DNA of 38,648 nucleotides, taken from the NCBI GenBank assembly GCA_030596025.1, contig JAUVKW010000007.1, positions 1-38,648 of the forward strand. Direction: 5' to 3'. The translations under genes and the position numbers were made by a program. This stretch comes from Bacteroidota bacterium (GTDB lineage: Bacteria > Bacteroidota > Bacteroidia > Bacteroidales > VadinHA17). Under the pieces are notes generated by a model that saw only the letters and a program-made list of their open reading frames with translations, was not told the DNA's origin and made no database searches. Each line of letters starts with the position of its first letter. The first letter of the stretch is position 1. Shown piece by piece: positions 16,655 to 24,781 of this stretch.

Positions 16655-17548
16655 TCAAATCAAAATGTCTTTGTTCCAGCCCATCTTTATAAGATCAATT
16701 CTGGCCGGATCGGCAGTCCCAAGATGATGCCTTGTATCAGCAAGATAAATGTGTTTTACCGGCGGCTTGATTGGACGATCTTCTTCAAAAAAATCTCTGC
16801 GTTTTTCCTGAAGTATTCTAACTCCTACCGAATCCACTGCAACAGGATCAAAACCTACCAATAAACCCTTGTATTCCCATGTATATTTTTTATTGTAATG
16901 ATGCGGACCAACTCCGTTGAATAAAGGAGTCATCATTACCAGGATATTCAGCCTGGTTTTTCCTTCCACAAATGGAAGTTTCCACAGAGTAGCAAGATCG
17001 GCACAGGTATCAGGATGAAACTGTGAAGGTTTTCGAACAAAAGTAATATAGTTCTTAATCAAAGATCCAACACCCGACCAATCATGGGTACGCATGGGAC
17101 GCACATTGATCAGGGCCGTACCCCCGGTAAAAATGGGGTCATCTAATAGACCGCGGTCTCTAATACTTAAGTGCTCTTCAGATACCCCGGCACTCATAAC
17201 ACCTTCTTTTATTGACATTTCAAGTTCCTTTGGAGTTGGAAGGTAATTCCATACATTTGATTTTATCCCAACAATATCATCGGGATGAATAAGCTTTTTC
17301 CATGCATCTCCGGCATTATTTGTTCCAGTTAACCGGATTACTGCCTGGTCAAGCATATCTTTCATTACCCCGGTATTAAACTTCCTGTTCTCATCCATAA
17401 CATTCTCATCACGGATGAGCACTACAGGTGATTTTTTCCCTTCCCCTTTACCAAACAATGGATAAGGAAAATTCATGTAGATAGCCCCAGCTGCGGTAGC
17501 CAAAGCTGATTTTTTTAACAAACTTCGTCTTGTGATTTTTTTATCCAT
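16655..17548 (-). CDS. Exported DUF362-domain protein with Tat-type signal
   Basis: A DUF362 protein of unknown reaction. Family members are often linked to iron-sulfur or metal proteins. The N-terminus MDKKITRRSLLKKSALATAA has a twin-arginine motif (RRSLLKK) and a hydrophobic stretch, so Tat export as a folded protein is predicted. Conserved DUF362 parts are DDIVGIKSNVWNYLPTPKEL, the ALINVRPMRTHDWSGVGSLI region and LLVGFDPVAVDSVG near residue 230. No CxxC ferredoxin clusters are seen. The 297-residue length is typical of the short forms. The DUF6599 gene lies 21 bp upstream in the same direction, so the two are probably one transcript. Confidence 0.85.
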   Translation of the reverse strand: MDKKITRRSLLKKSALATAAGAIYMNFPYPLFGKGEGKKSPVVLIRDENVMDENRKFNTGVMKDMLDQAVIRLTGTNNAGDAWKKLIHPDDIVGIKSNVWNYLPTPKELEMSIKEGVMSAGVSEEHLSIRDRGLLDDPIFTGGTALINVRPMRTHDWSGVGSLIKNYITFVRKPSQFHPDTCADLATLWKLPFVEGKTRLNILVMMTPLFNGVGPHHYNKKYTWEYKGLLVGFDPVAVDSVGVRILQEKRRDFFEEDRPIKPPVKHIYLADTRHHLGTADPARIDLIKMGWNKDILI

Positions 17549-17569
17549 AATAAGCAGGTGTTAAATCGT

Positions 17570-18469
17570 TTAAAGTTCGCGAGAATCTATGCTGTTTTGT
17601 GTCTCCTTAAGAAGGTCTTTTGCAAGAACTTCAGATGCGGCATGAAACACTCCAATAAAATATTCATTATAGTTGATATAGGCAATCCATGTATCATCTT
17701 CCATCAAGGAAATACCATTTCTATTTTGCTCATCCGAAAATGCCCTGGAGAATTGATGAACAGCCTGTTTTGCATCCTCAATACCTGGATACTCAATGAC
17801 CATAAGATATAATCTGTCTTTCTTTTCCCCATAGGAAGCAAGTATGCAATTGGTCTGATTGTTAATATTCAGAATATTTTCATCAGATATATAGTAAAGC
17901 GAATTTACCCAGGCCGGATGATGGAAGTAAAGAACACTTTCATCTACCAGTCCATTTTCGGGAATGACCTTAAGGACTCCAGGTAATTCTCCTGTTTCAG
18001 AAATTGAATTATCTATATATTCTGCAATTTTTTTAATTGCCAGTTGTGCATCTTCAGATCCATCAAGACTTACAACAGATACATAATACCTGGATTTCCA
18101 AAACAAAATAGCATCCTCATACAACTGGGAACCCTGTCCATAGCTTGTATCCATTTCCTCACGAACATGAGTAAACACCCCATAGGCATTCCTGCTATTC
18201 TTCATGTCGAAGATCTCTACAGCAATTTGGGAATTGCCATTCTTACTGTATCGCCGGCTGATCACATTATTAAAACCATAGGAAATATATAGCTCAGCTC
18301 CCCCATTAATATAGTTGAACAAGTTTTCTTCATCAAAATACTTATCCTCATCAGTCCTCTCCCATCCTGCTATAGATAAAGGTAGTAACTGAGTAAGATC
18401 GGGTTCTTTAGCATCCATTTGCTGACCGGATAGAATTAAGAATATTTGAATCAAACAAAAGCAAAACAT
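17570..18469 (-). CDS. DUF6599-family exported protein
   Basis: A probable periplasmic protein of unknown function with the DUF6599 pattern. After a short hydrophobic leader come WERTDEDKYFDEENLFNYIN, GGAELYISYGFNNVISRRYS, IAVEIFDMKNSRNAYGVFTH and a second half, with ALLFWKSRYYVS-like wording near residue 125. The leader (FCFCLIQIFLILSGQQ) lacks a positively charged n-region, so the secretion call is moderate; no in-frame ATG precedes it before a stop. It lies 21 bp before the DUF362 gene and is likely co-transcribed. TATCTTTA lies upstream as a weak -7-like element. Confidence 0.75.
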   Translation of the reverse strand: MFCFCLIQIFLILSGQQMDAKEPDLTQLLPLSIAGWERTDEDKYFDEENLFNYINGGAELYISYGFNNVISRRYSKNGNSQIAVEIFDMKNSRNAYGVFTHVREEMDTSYGQGSQLYEDAILFWKSRYYVSVVSLDGSEDAQLAIKKIAEYIDNSISETGELPGVLKVIPENGLVDESVLYFHHPAWVNSLYYISDENILNINNQTNCILASYGEKKDRLYLMVIEYPGIEDAKQAVHQFSRAFSDEQNRNGISLMEDDTWIAYINYNEYFIGVFHAASEVLAKDLLKETQNSIDSREL

Positions 18470-18529
18470 TTCAATTATGAGTTATTTTACCTAAAGATAT
18501 GGATTTTTATGCTGTTGTTGAATATGATA

Positions 18530-18800
18530 TATATTACATGGGAGGTTTAGAGTTTAGAGCCTTCGACAAGCTCAGGACAAGGTTTAGTGTTGTCAATACC
18601 ATATTTAACCCGGAAAATGCACACATTTTCTACGATTAAGACTATACCAACAAATTTGGATCATTTCATTACCCCAAAATTTGGGTATGTCTAAATCGGG
18701 ATTTACTTCGTGAGCTCCCGTTGGTCGGTTCCCGCTTTGCTTCCCACTATCCTTCGCACATTCATACAATGCGCTTCGCTTTTGCATGAATAAAGCGGGT
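18530..18800. repeat. Cluster of dispersed palindromes between DUF6599 gene and msrA
   Basis: The 18470-18836 gap holds no gene. It carries CCTTCGACAAGCTCAGG (18560), a string seen as a dispersed repeat in many bacteria. It also carries CCCAAAATTTGGG (18673), CGGGA/TCCCG (18697/18716), and an 8-bp pair CCCGCTTT (18731) / AAAGCGGG (18792) enclosing ATTCAT/ATGAAT. Such density suggests layered small repeat insertions. The ORFs called here are shadows. Confidence 0.5.
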
Positions 18801-18836
18801 TAAGATTGATCATTGTTAGAACTTTAGGCATTTTAG

Positions 18837-19490
18837 TCATTTTATCATATCCCCATATTTCTTTCTGAATTTCTTTACCTTGGGACCAATTACCACTGAG
18901 CAATAGGGTTGGATGGCATTGTTTAAGAAGTAATCCTGGTGGTAGTCTTCTGCAATAAAGAAGTTTTCATAAGCAGTTATTTCTGTAACTATCGGATCTT
19001 TGAAAGCAGATGCCATTAGCTTTTTTGAAGATTCTGCCAGTTTTTTCTGCTCTTCATTATGATAAAAGATAACAGAGCGATACTGGGGACCTATATCTGC
19101 TCCCTGCCTGTTCAGGGTGGTGGGATCATGTACCTCCCAGAAAACTTCCAGTATCTGATTAAAAGCAATTACTTTTGGGTCAAATTTAATCTGACATACT
19201 TCTGCATGACCGGTAATACCTGAAGTAACTTCCCTGTAGGCTGGATTTGCTATTGCCCCTCCCGAATAACCGGATACCACAGATTCAACTCCTTTCAAAT
19301 CCTGAAAAATTGCTTCCACGCACCAGAAACATCCGGCACCCAGGGTGACCATTTCTATAGAATTTCCAGGTTCCTGTTTTATATTTGATTTTATTTCCAT
19401 ATTGTTCTGTTCTTGAAAAGAATTGAAGGATAACAAAAATGCCGGCACAAGAAAACCAAATGAAAGCATATGAACAAAATATCTTTTCAC
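18837..19490 (-). CDS. msrA: Peptide-methionine (S)-S-oxide reductase MsrA, exported
   Basis: Reduces methionine-S-sulfoxide in damaged proteins. The catalytic motif GAGCFWCVEAIFQDLKGV is complete and holds the nucleophilic Cys in GCFWC. GYSGGAIANPAYREV, TGHAEVCQIKFDP and AYENFFIAEDYHQDYF complete the family pattern. The N-terminal ~25 residues (KRYFVHMLSFGFLVPAFLLS) form a signal peptide, so the enzyme acts in the periplasm. The start is GTG at 19490, which supplies the KR n-region; ATG at 19469 is the alternative. A separate exported MsrB for the R-sulfoxide lies at 34.4 kb, so both stereoisomers are covered without the common MsrAB fusion. Confidence 0.93.
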   Translation of the reverse strand: MKRYFVHMLSFGFLVPAFLLSFNSFQEQNNMEIKSNIKQEPGNSIEMVTLGAGCFWCVEAIFQDLKGVESVVSGYSGGAIANPAYREVTSGITGHAEVCQIKFDPKVIAFNQILEVFWEVHDPTTLNRQGADIGPQYRSVIFYHNEEQKKLAESSKKLMASAFKDPIVTEITAYENFFIAEDYHQDYFLNNAIQPYCSVVIGPKVKKFRKKYGDMIK

Positions 19491-19606
19491 GATTGGTACA
19501 AAAAAATAAGTGATGCTATGATTTTATAAGTCAAAAATAGTAATTGTTACCGAAATAATTAAGGAATACGCATCCGGCAGAATGAAAATATAATGCAGCC
19601 AGAAGT

Positions 19607-19855
19607 CTAGAAAATTTCCATCAGGTACCTGATTTTCAGAATCGAATACTGCCTGTAAGTATTCTGGATGTCCTGGTCAATATCTTCAGGGAATCGTTTT
19701 TTTGCTTTTGAAGCCCTGGATTCAGGTAGGTCAGATGTTTCTTTTTGAGCTTTTCTTAAGCTTTCAAGATATCCCAGCTTTCTTTCCACTTTTTTAAGTT
19801 GATTCTCCAACGGGCTCATAGGGTTTTTCTTATAAGGAACTAAGAAATAATTCAT
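19607..19855 (-). CDS. Small charged coiled-coil protein, unknown
   Basis: An 82-residue ORF that I do not recognise. It is rich in Lys, Glu, Gln and Leu and has a heptad-like segment, LENQLKKVERKLGYLESLRK, followed by a helical C-terminus. No signal peptide, Cys or metal motif is seen. The starts are ATG at 19855 or ATG at 19819 (MSPLENQL); the latter begins at the coiled coil and may be real. The amino-acid composition looks genuine rather than shadow-like, and no other ORF competes for this stretch. It lies between msrA and a small zinc-ribbon gene on the same strand. Confidence 0.5.
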   Translation of the reverse strand: MNYFLVPYKKNPMSPLENQLKKVERKLGYLESLRKAQKETSDLPESRASKAKKRFPEDIDQDIQNTYRQYSILKIRYLMEIF

Positions 19856-19971
19856 CCTTCACAAATAAGACGTTTGAATTTTCTTTTCGTTGCAAGAAAA
19901 ACAAATTTTCTTTCCAATATTCTTAAGGAATGTTAAGGAATTGGGGGGAAACATATAAAGGGACGGAATTC

Positions 19972-20331
19972 TTAGATAGGACTTTCCTCGTTAAAAAGTA
20001 CTTGAAAATACTCTTCATCAATTTTGGCAAGACCCTGCTCATAGCAATAAAACGAGATTTTCCCGGTCTGTGAAATAGTAGTCTGCGTATGAAAGTCAAA
20101 ATTATAGCCTTTTGCAATTAGCTGGTCGCGGTGCACTTTAGTTTGCCGACTAGAATTAAGCTCTGCCAGTATCCTTCGGTTTCTCCTGAGAACATTATGA
20201 ATATTCCTGATTATAGCAACTTCATCACGATTTTGACTGTTATTATAGGAGTTCCGGCAGTCGTCATCACAAAATTTCTTATCAGACCTGCCTCTTATGA
20301 CTTTTCCACAATCCAGACAAAATCGTTCCAT
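19972..20331 (-). CDS. Small zinc-ribbon protein (DUF2116-like)
   Basis: A 119-residue protein whose N-terminus holds a four-Cys zinc ribbon: CLDCGKVIRGRSDKKFCDDDC (Cys pairs near residues 5/8 and 21/25). FCDDDCRNSYNN resembles the DUF2116-type ribbon. An Arg-rich helical stretch follows (RNIHNVLRRNRRILAELN), then a beta-rich end. Similar small proteins are common in Bacteroidota, but their function is not known. Nucleic-acid binding is a guess from the ribbon and basic helix. It is divergent from ssb, and the shared 164-bp gap carries the 10-bp tandem repeats. Confidence 0.75.
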   Translation of the reverse strand: MERFCLDCGKVIRGRSDKKFCDDDCRNSYNNSQNRDEVAIIRNIHNVLRRNRRILAELNSSRQTKVHRDQLIAKGYNFDFHTQTTISQTGKISFYCYEQGLAKIDEEYFQVLFNEESPI

Positions 20332-20366
20332 GTAGTTGATTTTGACTTAAATATACAAAAAATATT

Positions 20367-20401
20367 CGTTTTAGCCGTTTACAAACGTTTACAAACGTTT
20401 A
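20367..20401. promoter_or_regulatory. Tandem 10-bp repeats upstream of ssb
   Basis: CGTTTACAAA occurs at 20376-20385 and 20386-20395. A partial third copy, CGTTTA, sits at 20396-20401, and a degenerate CGTTTTAGC at 20367. The ~10-bp period puts each copy on the same face of the helix. The repeats lie ~95 bp upstream of the ssb ATG, between ssb and the divergent zinc-ribbon gene, and look like a multimeric regulator site. Confidence 0.6.
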
Positions 20402-20495
20402 ACTCCCGGCTAATACATATGTTATGCTTTTACTTTGTAGTGTAATGTTCGTGTAAACCTTACAATTTATTAATTAATCATTTAAATCTTTAGTC

Positions 20496-20843
20496 ATGAA
20501 CAATTTGAAAAACAGAGTGAATCTCATCGGAAACCTGGGTGCAGACCCTGAAGTTAAAGAACTGGAAAGCGGAAAAAAATTCGCAAAAGTCAGATTAGCC
20601 ACATCTGAAAACTACAAAAACAAGGATGGGGAGAAAGTTACTGATACCCAATGGCACAACCTCGTAGTTTGGGGGCCAAGAGCAGAATTTGTTGAAAAAT
20701 ACCTGAAAAAGGGTCAGGAGATTGCCATTGAAGGGAAGTTGAATCATCGCATATATGATGGTGCGGAAGGAGAAAAAAAGTATTTTACTGAAATAATTGT
20801 AAATGAAATTTTAATGTTGAGACCAGGATCGGCTCAGAAGTAA
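20496..20843 (+). CDS. ssb: Single-stranded DNA-binding protein (short form)
   Basis: Binds single-stranded DNA during replication and repair. The OB-fold is complete: NLKNRVNLIGNLGADPEVKE, KFAKVRLATSENYKNKDGEK, TQWHNLVVWGPRAEFVEKYL and KKGQEIAIEGKLNHRIYDG. The protein has 115 residues and ends at MLRPGSAQK. It therefore lacks the long disordered tail and acidic DDxIPF-like tip that recruits partner proteins in E. coli SSB. Such short forms are frequent in Bacteroidota and are often not the only SSB. It starts at ATG after TTAGTC, with a hairpin terminator after the stop. The tandem repeats upstream suggest regulation. Confidence 0.93.
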   Translation: MNNLKNRVNLIGNLGADPEVKELESGKKFAKVRLATSENYKNKDGEKVTDTQWHNLVVWGPRAEFVEKYLKKGQEIAIEGKLNHRIYDGAEGEKKYFTEIIVNEILMLRPGSAQK

Positions 20844-20867
20844 TTATATCGAAGCAATATATAAAAT

Positions 20868-20897
20868 GAATCCCTGGCTCTTGCGGGGATTCTCTTT
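20868..20897 (+). terminator. Probable terminator after ssb
   Basis: GAATCCC (20868) pairs with GGGATTC (20886) across an 11-nt loop and is followed by a short T-rich run, 25 bp after the ssb stop. The T-run is weak, so efficiency is uncertain. Confidence 0.55.
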
Positions 20898-20919
20898 ATA
20901 TCCTTTACTAATCCATTCT

Positions 20920-21218
20920 AGCCCTATGGGCTGAATTCAATAGTTGTAATTCCTTTTCCAGCCACTGAAGTGGCTGGCTATTACCAATGCCAGGCTAATA
21001 GTATTTATTGACCAGCATTGATGCAAAAATAGAAGTCCCGTAGAAACTAATTGGAAGGTAGCTTGCAAACTTATGGCTGGTTCAAAATTCTGACATATAT
21101 CATCAGGAAAAACAGGCTAAACTCATCGAAGTCCCGGAAGGGACCTTTTGGAAATAGCCTGCCGATTTATCGGCAGGGTACCAACTAAAGAGAATAAAAT
21201 GAGGTCCCATCAGGGACC
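20920..21218. repeat. Array of small perfect hairpins between ssb and the ATPase gene
   Basis: At least five short palindromes occur in 300 bp: AGCCC-TAT-GGGCT (20920), CCAGCCAC-TGAA-GTGGCTGG (20958-20977), GTCCC-GGAA-GGGAC (21131), CCTGCCGAT-TT-ATCGGCAGG (21158-21177) and GGTCCC-ATCA-GGGACC (21203). The pattern resembles REP-like palindromes but the stems differ in sequence. The 20844-21425 gap has no credible gene. Confidence 0.6.
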
Positions 21219-21425
21219 GAATGGCTATAATAATTTGGTAATTCAGGGCTCTTCGGTTTAATCAAAAACCAGCCTTACACGGCAAGCTTCTCTTTATTCC
21301 TGATAAAAAAATCCCGGCTCGCAAATAATCTATCAAAACCTTTAGGCCAGGTTGATATTTTTAATTCAATAATTAACTGTCTCGCGAAAAACTCCAGGGA
21401 GCATAAAACCCCAGGATTCCATGAT

Positions 21426-23756
21426 TCAATATAAAACACTTTCAAGCTTCTGGAACAACCACATGAAATTATCCCTGGTTTCCTCATCGAAATCTCCGAA
21501 TTTCAAATTATTATCCTGCACCTCATTCATAAAATTAGAAGCAAGTACTGCTCTGGAATACCTGTTTTCTTTAAGAAACTCTGAATTCGTTTCAGGAATC
21601 CCGACCCTTTGATGCAGGATGAACTTCTTAAAATCAAGTGTTGAAAATAAATCTTCAATTCCCTGAAACTGATCCATATTGATAAGATACTTACGTACCA
21701 GGCTCTGATCTCCCCTGCAAAGATTTTGTTTAATATCACTGAAAATTTCCATACCCTCTGGATTTCCTCCTGTTAAAACTACAAAGTCAAGACCCCATCC
21801 AAGGAGTAAATTGACAAGGGTTTCAACATTAGATATATTAGAGGCAGGAAGTAAATAGATTTCCTTTTTGAGTTCAATCATGGTCAAAATGGTAGACAGA
21901 TAGTAATAGGTTGAAATATCCTCAAGAATTACATTGTTTTTCTGCCGTATATACTGCTGTTCAGACAGGCGGGCACCAATAAGTGTATAGATAGGTGAAA
22001 GGGTGTCAGCAGAAGCCTCTGTTAATGATTTGGCATTAAAAATTTTAGTTTCACTTGAATCGTCATCTTCAATTGCCCGTTGTACAGCCAGTAACCTGTA
22101 AATCTTTTTTGAATCGATCAAATGGGGAGAATGAGTGGAGTAAAGTACCTGGATTTTATCCTTAATATAATCAAAGACCTTCAAAACATCCTCCTGGGCC
22201 CGGGCATGCAGACTTAATCCTGGCTCATCTATCAACAGTACCATCCCCTTATCCGGGTCAGATACTGCTGCAGCTTTTAATTCCAGGTAAAACGATAGAA
22301 ACCAGCGCACTCCCCTGCTTCTTTGTTTTGGGTACAATCGCTCCTGCTTGTCCCTGATCCAGAACTCAAGGTAAGGAAAGCCACTTTTGTCGGGATGGGA
22401 CTGGGAATAATGCTCTAATTCAAAATTGATAGTTATTTTATTTCTCTTTCCTATTTTTTGTCTCCAAAAATCCTGGAAATCTATTGTTATGTCTTTATTC
22501 AGTTTTTCAATTTTCTGCTTTAACAACCTGCTGCTTCCCTCCACGAAAAACCGGGGAGTTAAACCAGACACTTTCAGAAAATTTCCCGCTGCACGGAATC
22601 CTTCGACATCTTTATTGCCGCTTAAAATGTCCTCAAGATCAATTTTGTTTGGCAAAAGGCTGCTGAAATCTTCGAAAAATACAAATTCAGGGATATATCC
22701 AAACAGAATGTTCCCTGCTTCTTCTCTGGAGTAGAAAGGATCAATATGAGGTTTTTCGTTTCTCACCTCTCTTTCAGCAGCAGCCTGCGATACACCTCCA
22801 AGCACCTTATATGCAAGGTTTCGTTTAAGAATGTCATCCTCCCTGGCCTGATCATATTCCTGAAGCACCTTTACATACTTATCATTGAGTTTGTCTAATT
22901 CAGATTTTACGCCTCTTCTATCAATCTCATAACTAATGGTATTAAATATTCTTTGGAGGTCTCTCAAATCCTGATAAGCAGAATCGAGCTCTGCATGTGC
23001 ATTTTCAAAACGAATCCTGGCCTGCCGGCTACTTTCAGCAAGCTTTGAATTTTGAGTCAGTGCTTCAGCTTCTTTTTTAAGCCCTTCCAATTCTGTTTTT
23101 GCTTTGCTTAAATCAGCTGATGCCTGTTCAAGCTTCTCTTTAGTTTTCCGTAATTTGGTAATAGCCGGTTTTTCTTCTCTGGTCCCCTTAAGCATTTTGC
23201 TCTCTTTTTGGGCTTCCGGTATCAATAGTTTATATCTTTCAACTTCCAGAGATAAAACCTTCTTTTGCTCTTCAGAATTTAATAATAAACTTACTGCGTT
23301 ATCTTTCTTTTCCAGGCATTTATCTATCCTCTTCTGAAGTTTTAGATCATGTTCAGTGCGTGCAGTGTTATGCTTGTCGAAAGAATTGCTTACCTTAGGC
23401 CCTGACAGCTCTATTCTGCTTCCCATATCCTCATCCCATATTCTTGTTAGACACAGTGATTTAGATGACTTTATTTGCTTGAATACTCCAACTGGCAATT
23501 CCTTTTCATTCAGGAGTTTTGAGATAAGCCGGTGATCTATTTCAAAACAACAGGAAACAACAGGAATACTCATATCCCCGCGAAGAACATCTTCTGAAAC
23601 TGTCCCGGAATAAAAACTACTGAGCGCCTCCAAAATAGAGGTTTTCCCTGATTCATTCTGACCAATTATACCGGTAATATTATCCGGAGAGAGCTCATTC
23701 CATCCGGAATCTTTGATAGATCGGAAATTATGAATCCTGAAACTAATAAATTTCAT
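21426..23756 (-). CDS. OLD/RecF-like AAA ATPase with coiled coil and degenerate TOPRIM domain
   Basis: An SMC/RecF-type ATPase. Walker A GQNESGKTS is at residues 32-40, a charged coiled-coil region spans ~130-310, and a signature-like RSRGVRWFLSF sits near 479. Walker B VLLIDEPGLSLH is at ~507-518 and the switch His lies in YSTHSPHLID (~539-548), so ATP hydrolysis should work. The C-terminal ~170 residues align by pattern with the TOPRIM nuclease domain of OLD proteins (VILEDISTYYYLS; LLLGWGLDFVVLTGGNPEG). The usual EG..D reads ED..T and the acidic DxD triplet reads TGG, so metal-dependent nicking is probably lost. No Gabija-, PARIS- or Septu-type partner gene is adjacent. A DNA repair or defence role is inferred. 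Confidence 0.82.
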   Translation of the reverse strand: MKFISFRIHNFRSIKDSGWNELSPDNITGIIGQNESGKTSILEALSSFYSGTVSEDVLRGDMSIPVVSCCFEIDHRLISKLLNEKELPVGVFKQIKSSKSLCLTRIWDEDMGSRIELSGPKVSNSFDKHNTARTEHDLKLQKRIDKCLEKKDNAVSLLLNSEEQKKVLSLEVERYKLLIPEAQKESKMLKGTREEKPAITKLRKTKEKLEQASADLSKAKTELEGLKKEAEALTQNSKLAESSRQARIRFENAHAELDSAYQDLRDLQRIFNTISYEIDRRGVKSELDKLNDKYVKVLQEYDQAREDDILKRNLAYKVLGGVSQAAAEREVRNEKPHIDPFYSREEAGNILFGYIPEFVFFEDFSSLLPNKIDLEDILSGNKDVEGFRAAGNFLKVSGLTPRFFVEGSSRLLKQKIEKLNKDITIDFQDFWRQKIGKRNKITINFELEHYSQSHPDKSGFPYLEFWIRDKQERLYPKQRSRGVRWFLSFYLELKAAAVSDPDKGMVLLIDEPGLSLHARAQEDVLKVFDYIKDKIQVLYSTHSPHLIDSKKIYRLLAVQRAIEDDDSSETKIFNAKSLTEASADTLSPIYTLIGARLSEQQYIRQKNNVILEDISTYYYLSTILTMIELKKEIYLLPASNISNVETLVNLLLGWGLDFVVLTGGNPEGMEIFSDIKQNLCRGDQSLVRKYLINMDQFQGIEDLFSTLDFKKFILHQRVGIPETNSEFLKENRYSRAVLASNFMNEVQDNNLKFGDFDEETRDNFMWLFQKLESVLY

Positions 23757-23806
23757 CTCTTTAAAATTTATATTTTCTCAATAAAACATTTGAAAGCTGT
23801 GCTACA

Positions 23807-24628
23807 TCATATCTTCAGGCCCAAAACAAGAATATCGTCCACCTGATCATAATCACCCTTCCAGTCGAGAAAAGCATCCAGCAATACATCTTTCTGCATT
23901 CCCATGGGCATGGTATGATGTTTAAATAGTAATTCCTCAAAGGGACCATATTTAAATTTTTTCCCCTTGCTTCCACCAAACTGGTCCACAAAACCATCTG
24001 AAAACAAATATATTATATCATTCTTCTTCATTCTTAAGGGATAGTTAGTAAAGGAGTTTTCCTCAATCCCGCTTACTCCAATAGGCATCCTGTCCCCTTT
24101 GACCTGATGAATGGACTTATCTCTGATGAAATGAAGAAAGTTATTGGCTCCGGCATACTGCAAATCAAATGTACTTGAATTATACGCAATCAGACCAATA
24201 TCCATCCCATCTTTAGACTCATTATGTATCCCCGTTTGATGCAGGGCCTTCATAACCTTCTCCCTCAGCAAATTAAGTATCCTGTTGGGTTTAATAAATA
24301 TTTTTTTCGACAAGATCTCATTCAGAAAAGAAATCCCCAGGATACTCATTAAGGCCCCAGGAACACCATGGCCTGTACAATCTACAACAGCCAGATAGAC
24401 CCAATCATCCATATGAAATATCCAGTAAAAATCGCCACTGACTATGTCTCTGGGTAAATAGAGGATAAAATGATCTCCCAGAAATCTGTTCATTTGCTGA
24501 GTCGGAGGCAGCAGAGCAGCCTGGATAAGGGAAGCATACTCAATACTCTCAAGCATTTCCTTTTTCTGTCTCTCAAACTCCTCTTTCTGAAGCCTAAAAC
24601 TCAGTTTGAAATCATCTTCCTTTTTCAT
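23807..24628 (-). CDS. SpoIIE/RsbU-type PP2C serine phosphatase
   Basis: A metal-dependent Ser/Thr phosphatase of the SpoIIE family, which usually dephosphorylates anti-anti-sigma factors or other regulators. The N-terminal ~35 residues form a charged helix (KLSFRLQKEEFERQKKEM), typical of the linker after a sensor domain, but no sensor is present. Catalytic motifs are intact: PRDIVSGDFYW, AVVDCTGHGVPGALMSILG, the YLFSDGFVDQFGG Asp motif and QVDDILVLGLKI at the end. With 273 residues it is a free phosphatase core. No STAS or kinase partner is seen nearby, so its target is unknown. It lies 51 bp upstream of the ATPase gene on the same strand, so co-transcription is possible. Confidence 0.9.
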   Translation of the reverse strand: MKKEDDFKLSFRLQKEEFERQKKEMLESIEYASLIQAALLPPTQQMNRFLGDHFILYLPRDIVSGDFYWIFHMDDWVYLAVVDCTGHGVPGALMSILGISFLNEILSKKIFIKPNRILNLLREKVMKALHQTGIHNESKDGMDIGLIAYNSSTFDLQYAGANNFLHFIRDKSIHQVKGDRMPIGVSGIEENSFTNYPLRMKKNDIIYLFSDGFVDQFGGSKGKKFKYGPFEELLFKHHTMPMGMQKDVLLDAFLDWKGDYDQVDDILVLGLKI

Positions 24629-24781
24629 TGCATTAATTGAACGATTTTATTGCCAGAAATACTATTAATTAACAGATTAAAATAACATTATATATCACCT
24701 TGCTTTACAGACACATATATAGCCTGAACTTTCTAATTACATCATCCTTTCTTAGCTGGCTGGATTTTCAGACATTATACA

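Noticed and set aside
20131-20445. 104-aa plus-strand ORF opposite the zinc-ribbon gene
   Set aside because: Antisense shadow; the minus-strand ORF has a clear four-Cys zinc ribbon.
21275-21487. 70-aa minus-strand ORF overlapping the ATPase 3' end (…FDRLFASRDFFIRNKEKLAV)
   Set aside because: The C-terminal 50 residues look somewhat protein-like, but it starts inside the ATPase gene in another frame and matches no family I recognise; a gene remnant is possible but unsupported.
21426-24628. ATPase plus SpoIIE phosphatase as a two-gene defence system
   Set aside because: They share a strand and a 51-bp gap, but no known defence system pairs these domains and nothing in either protein indicates interaction.
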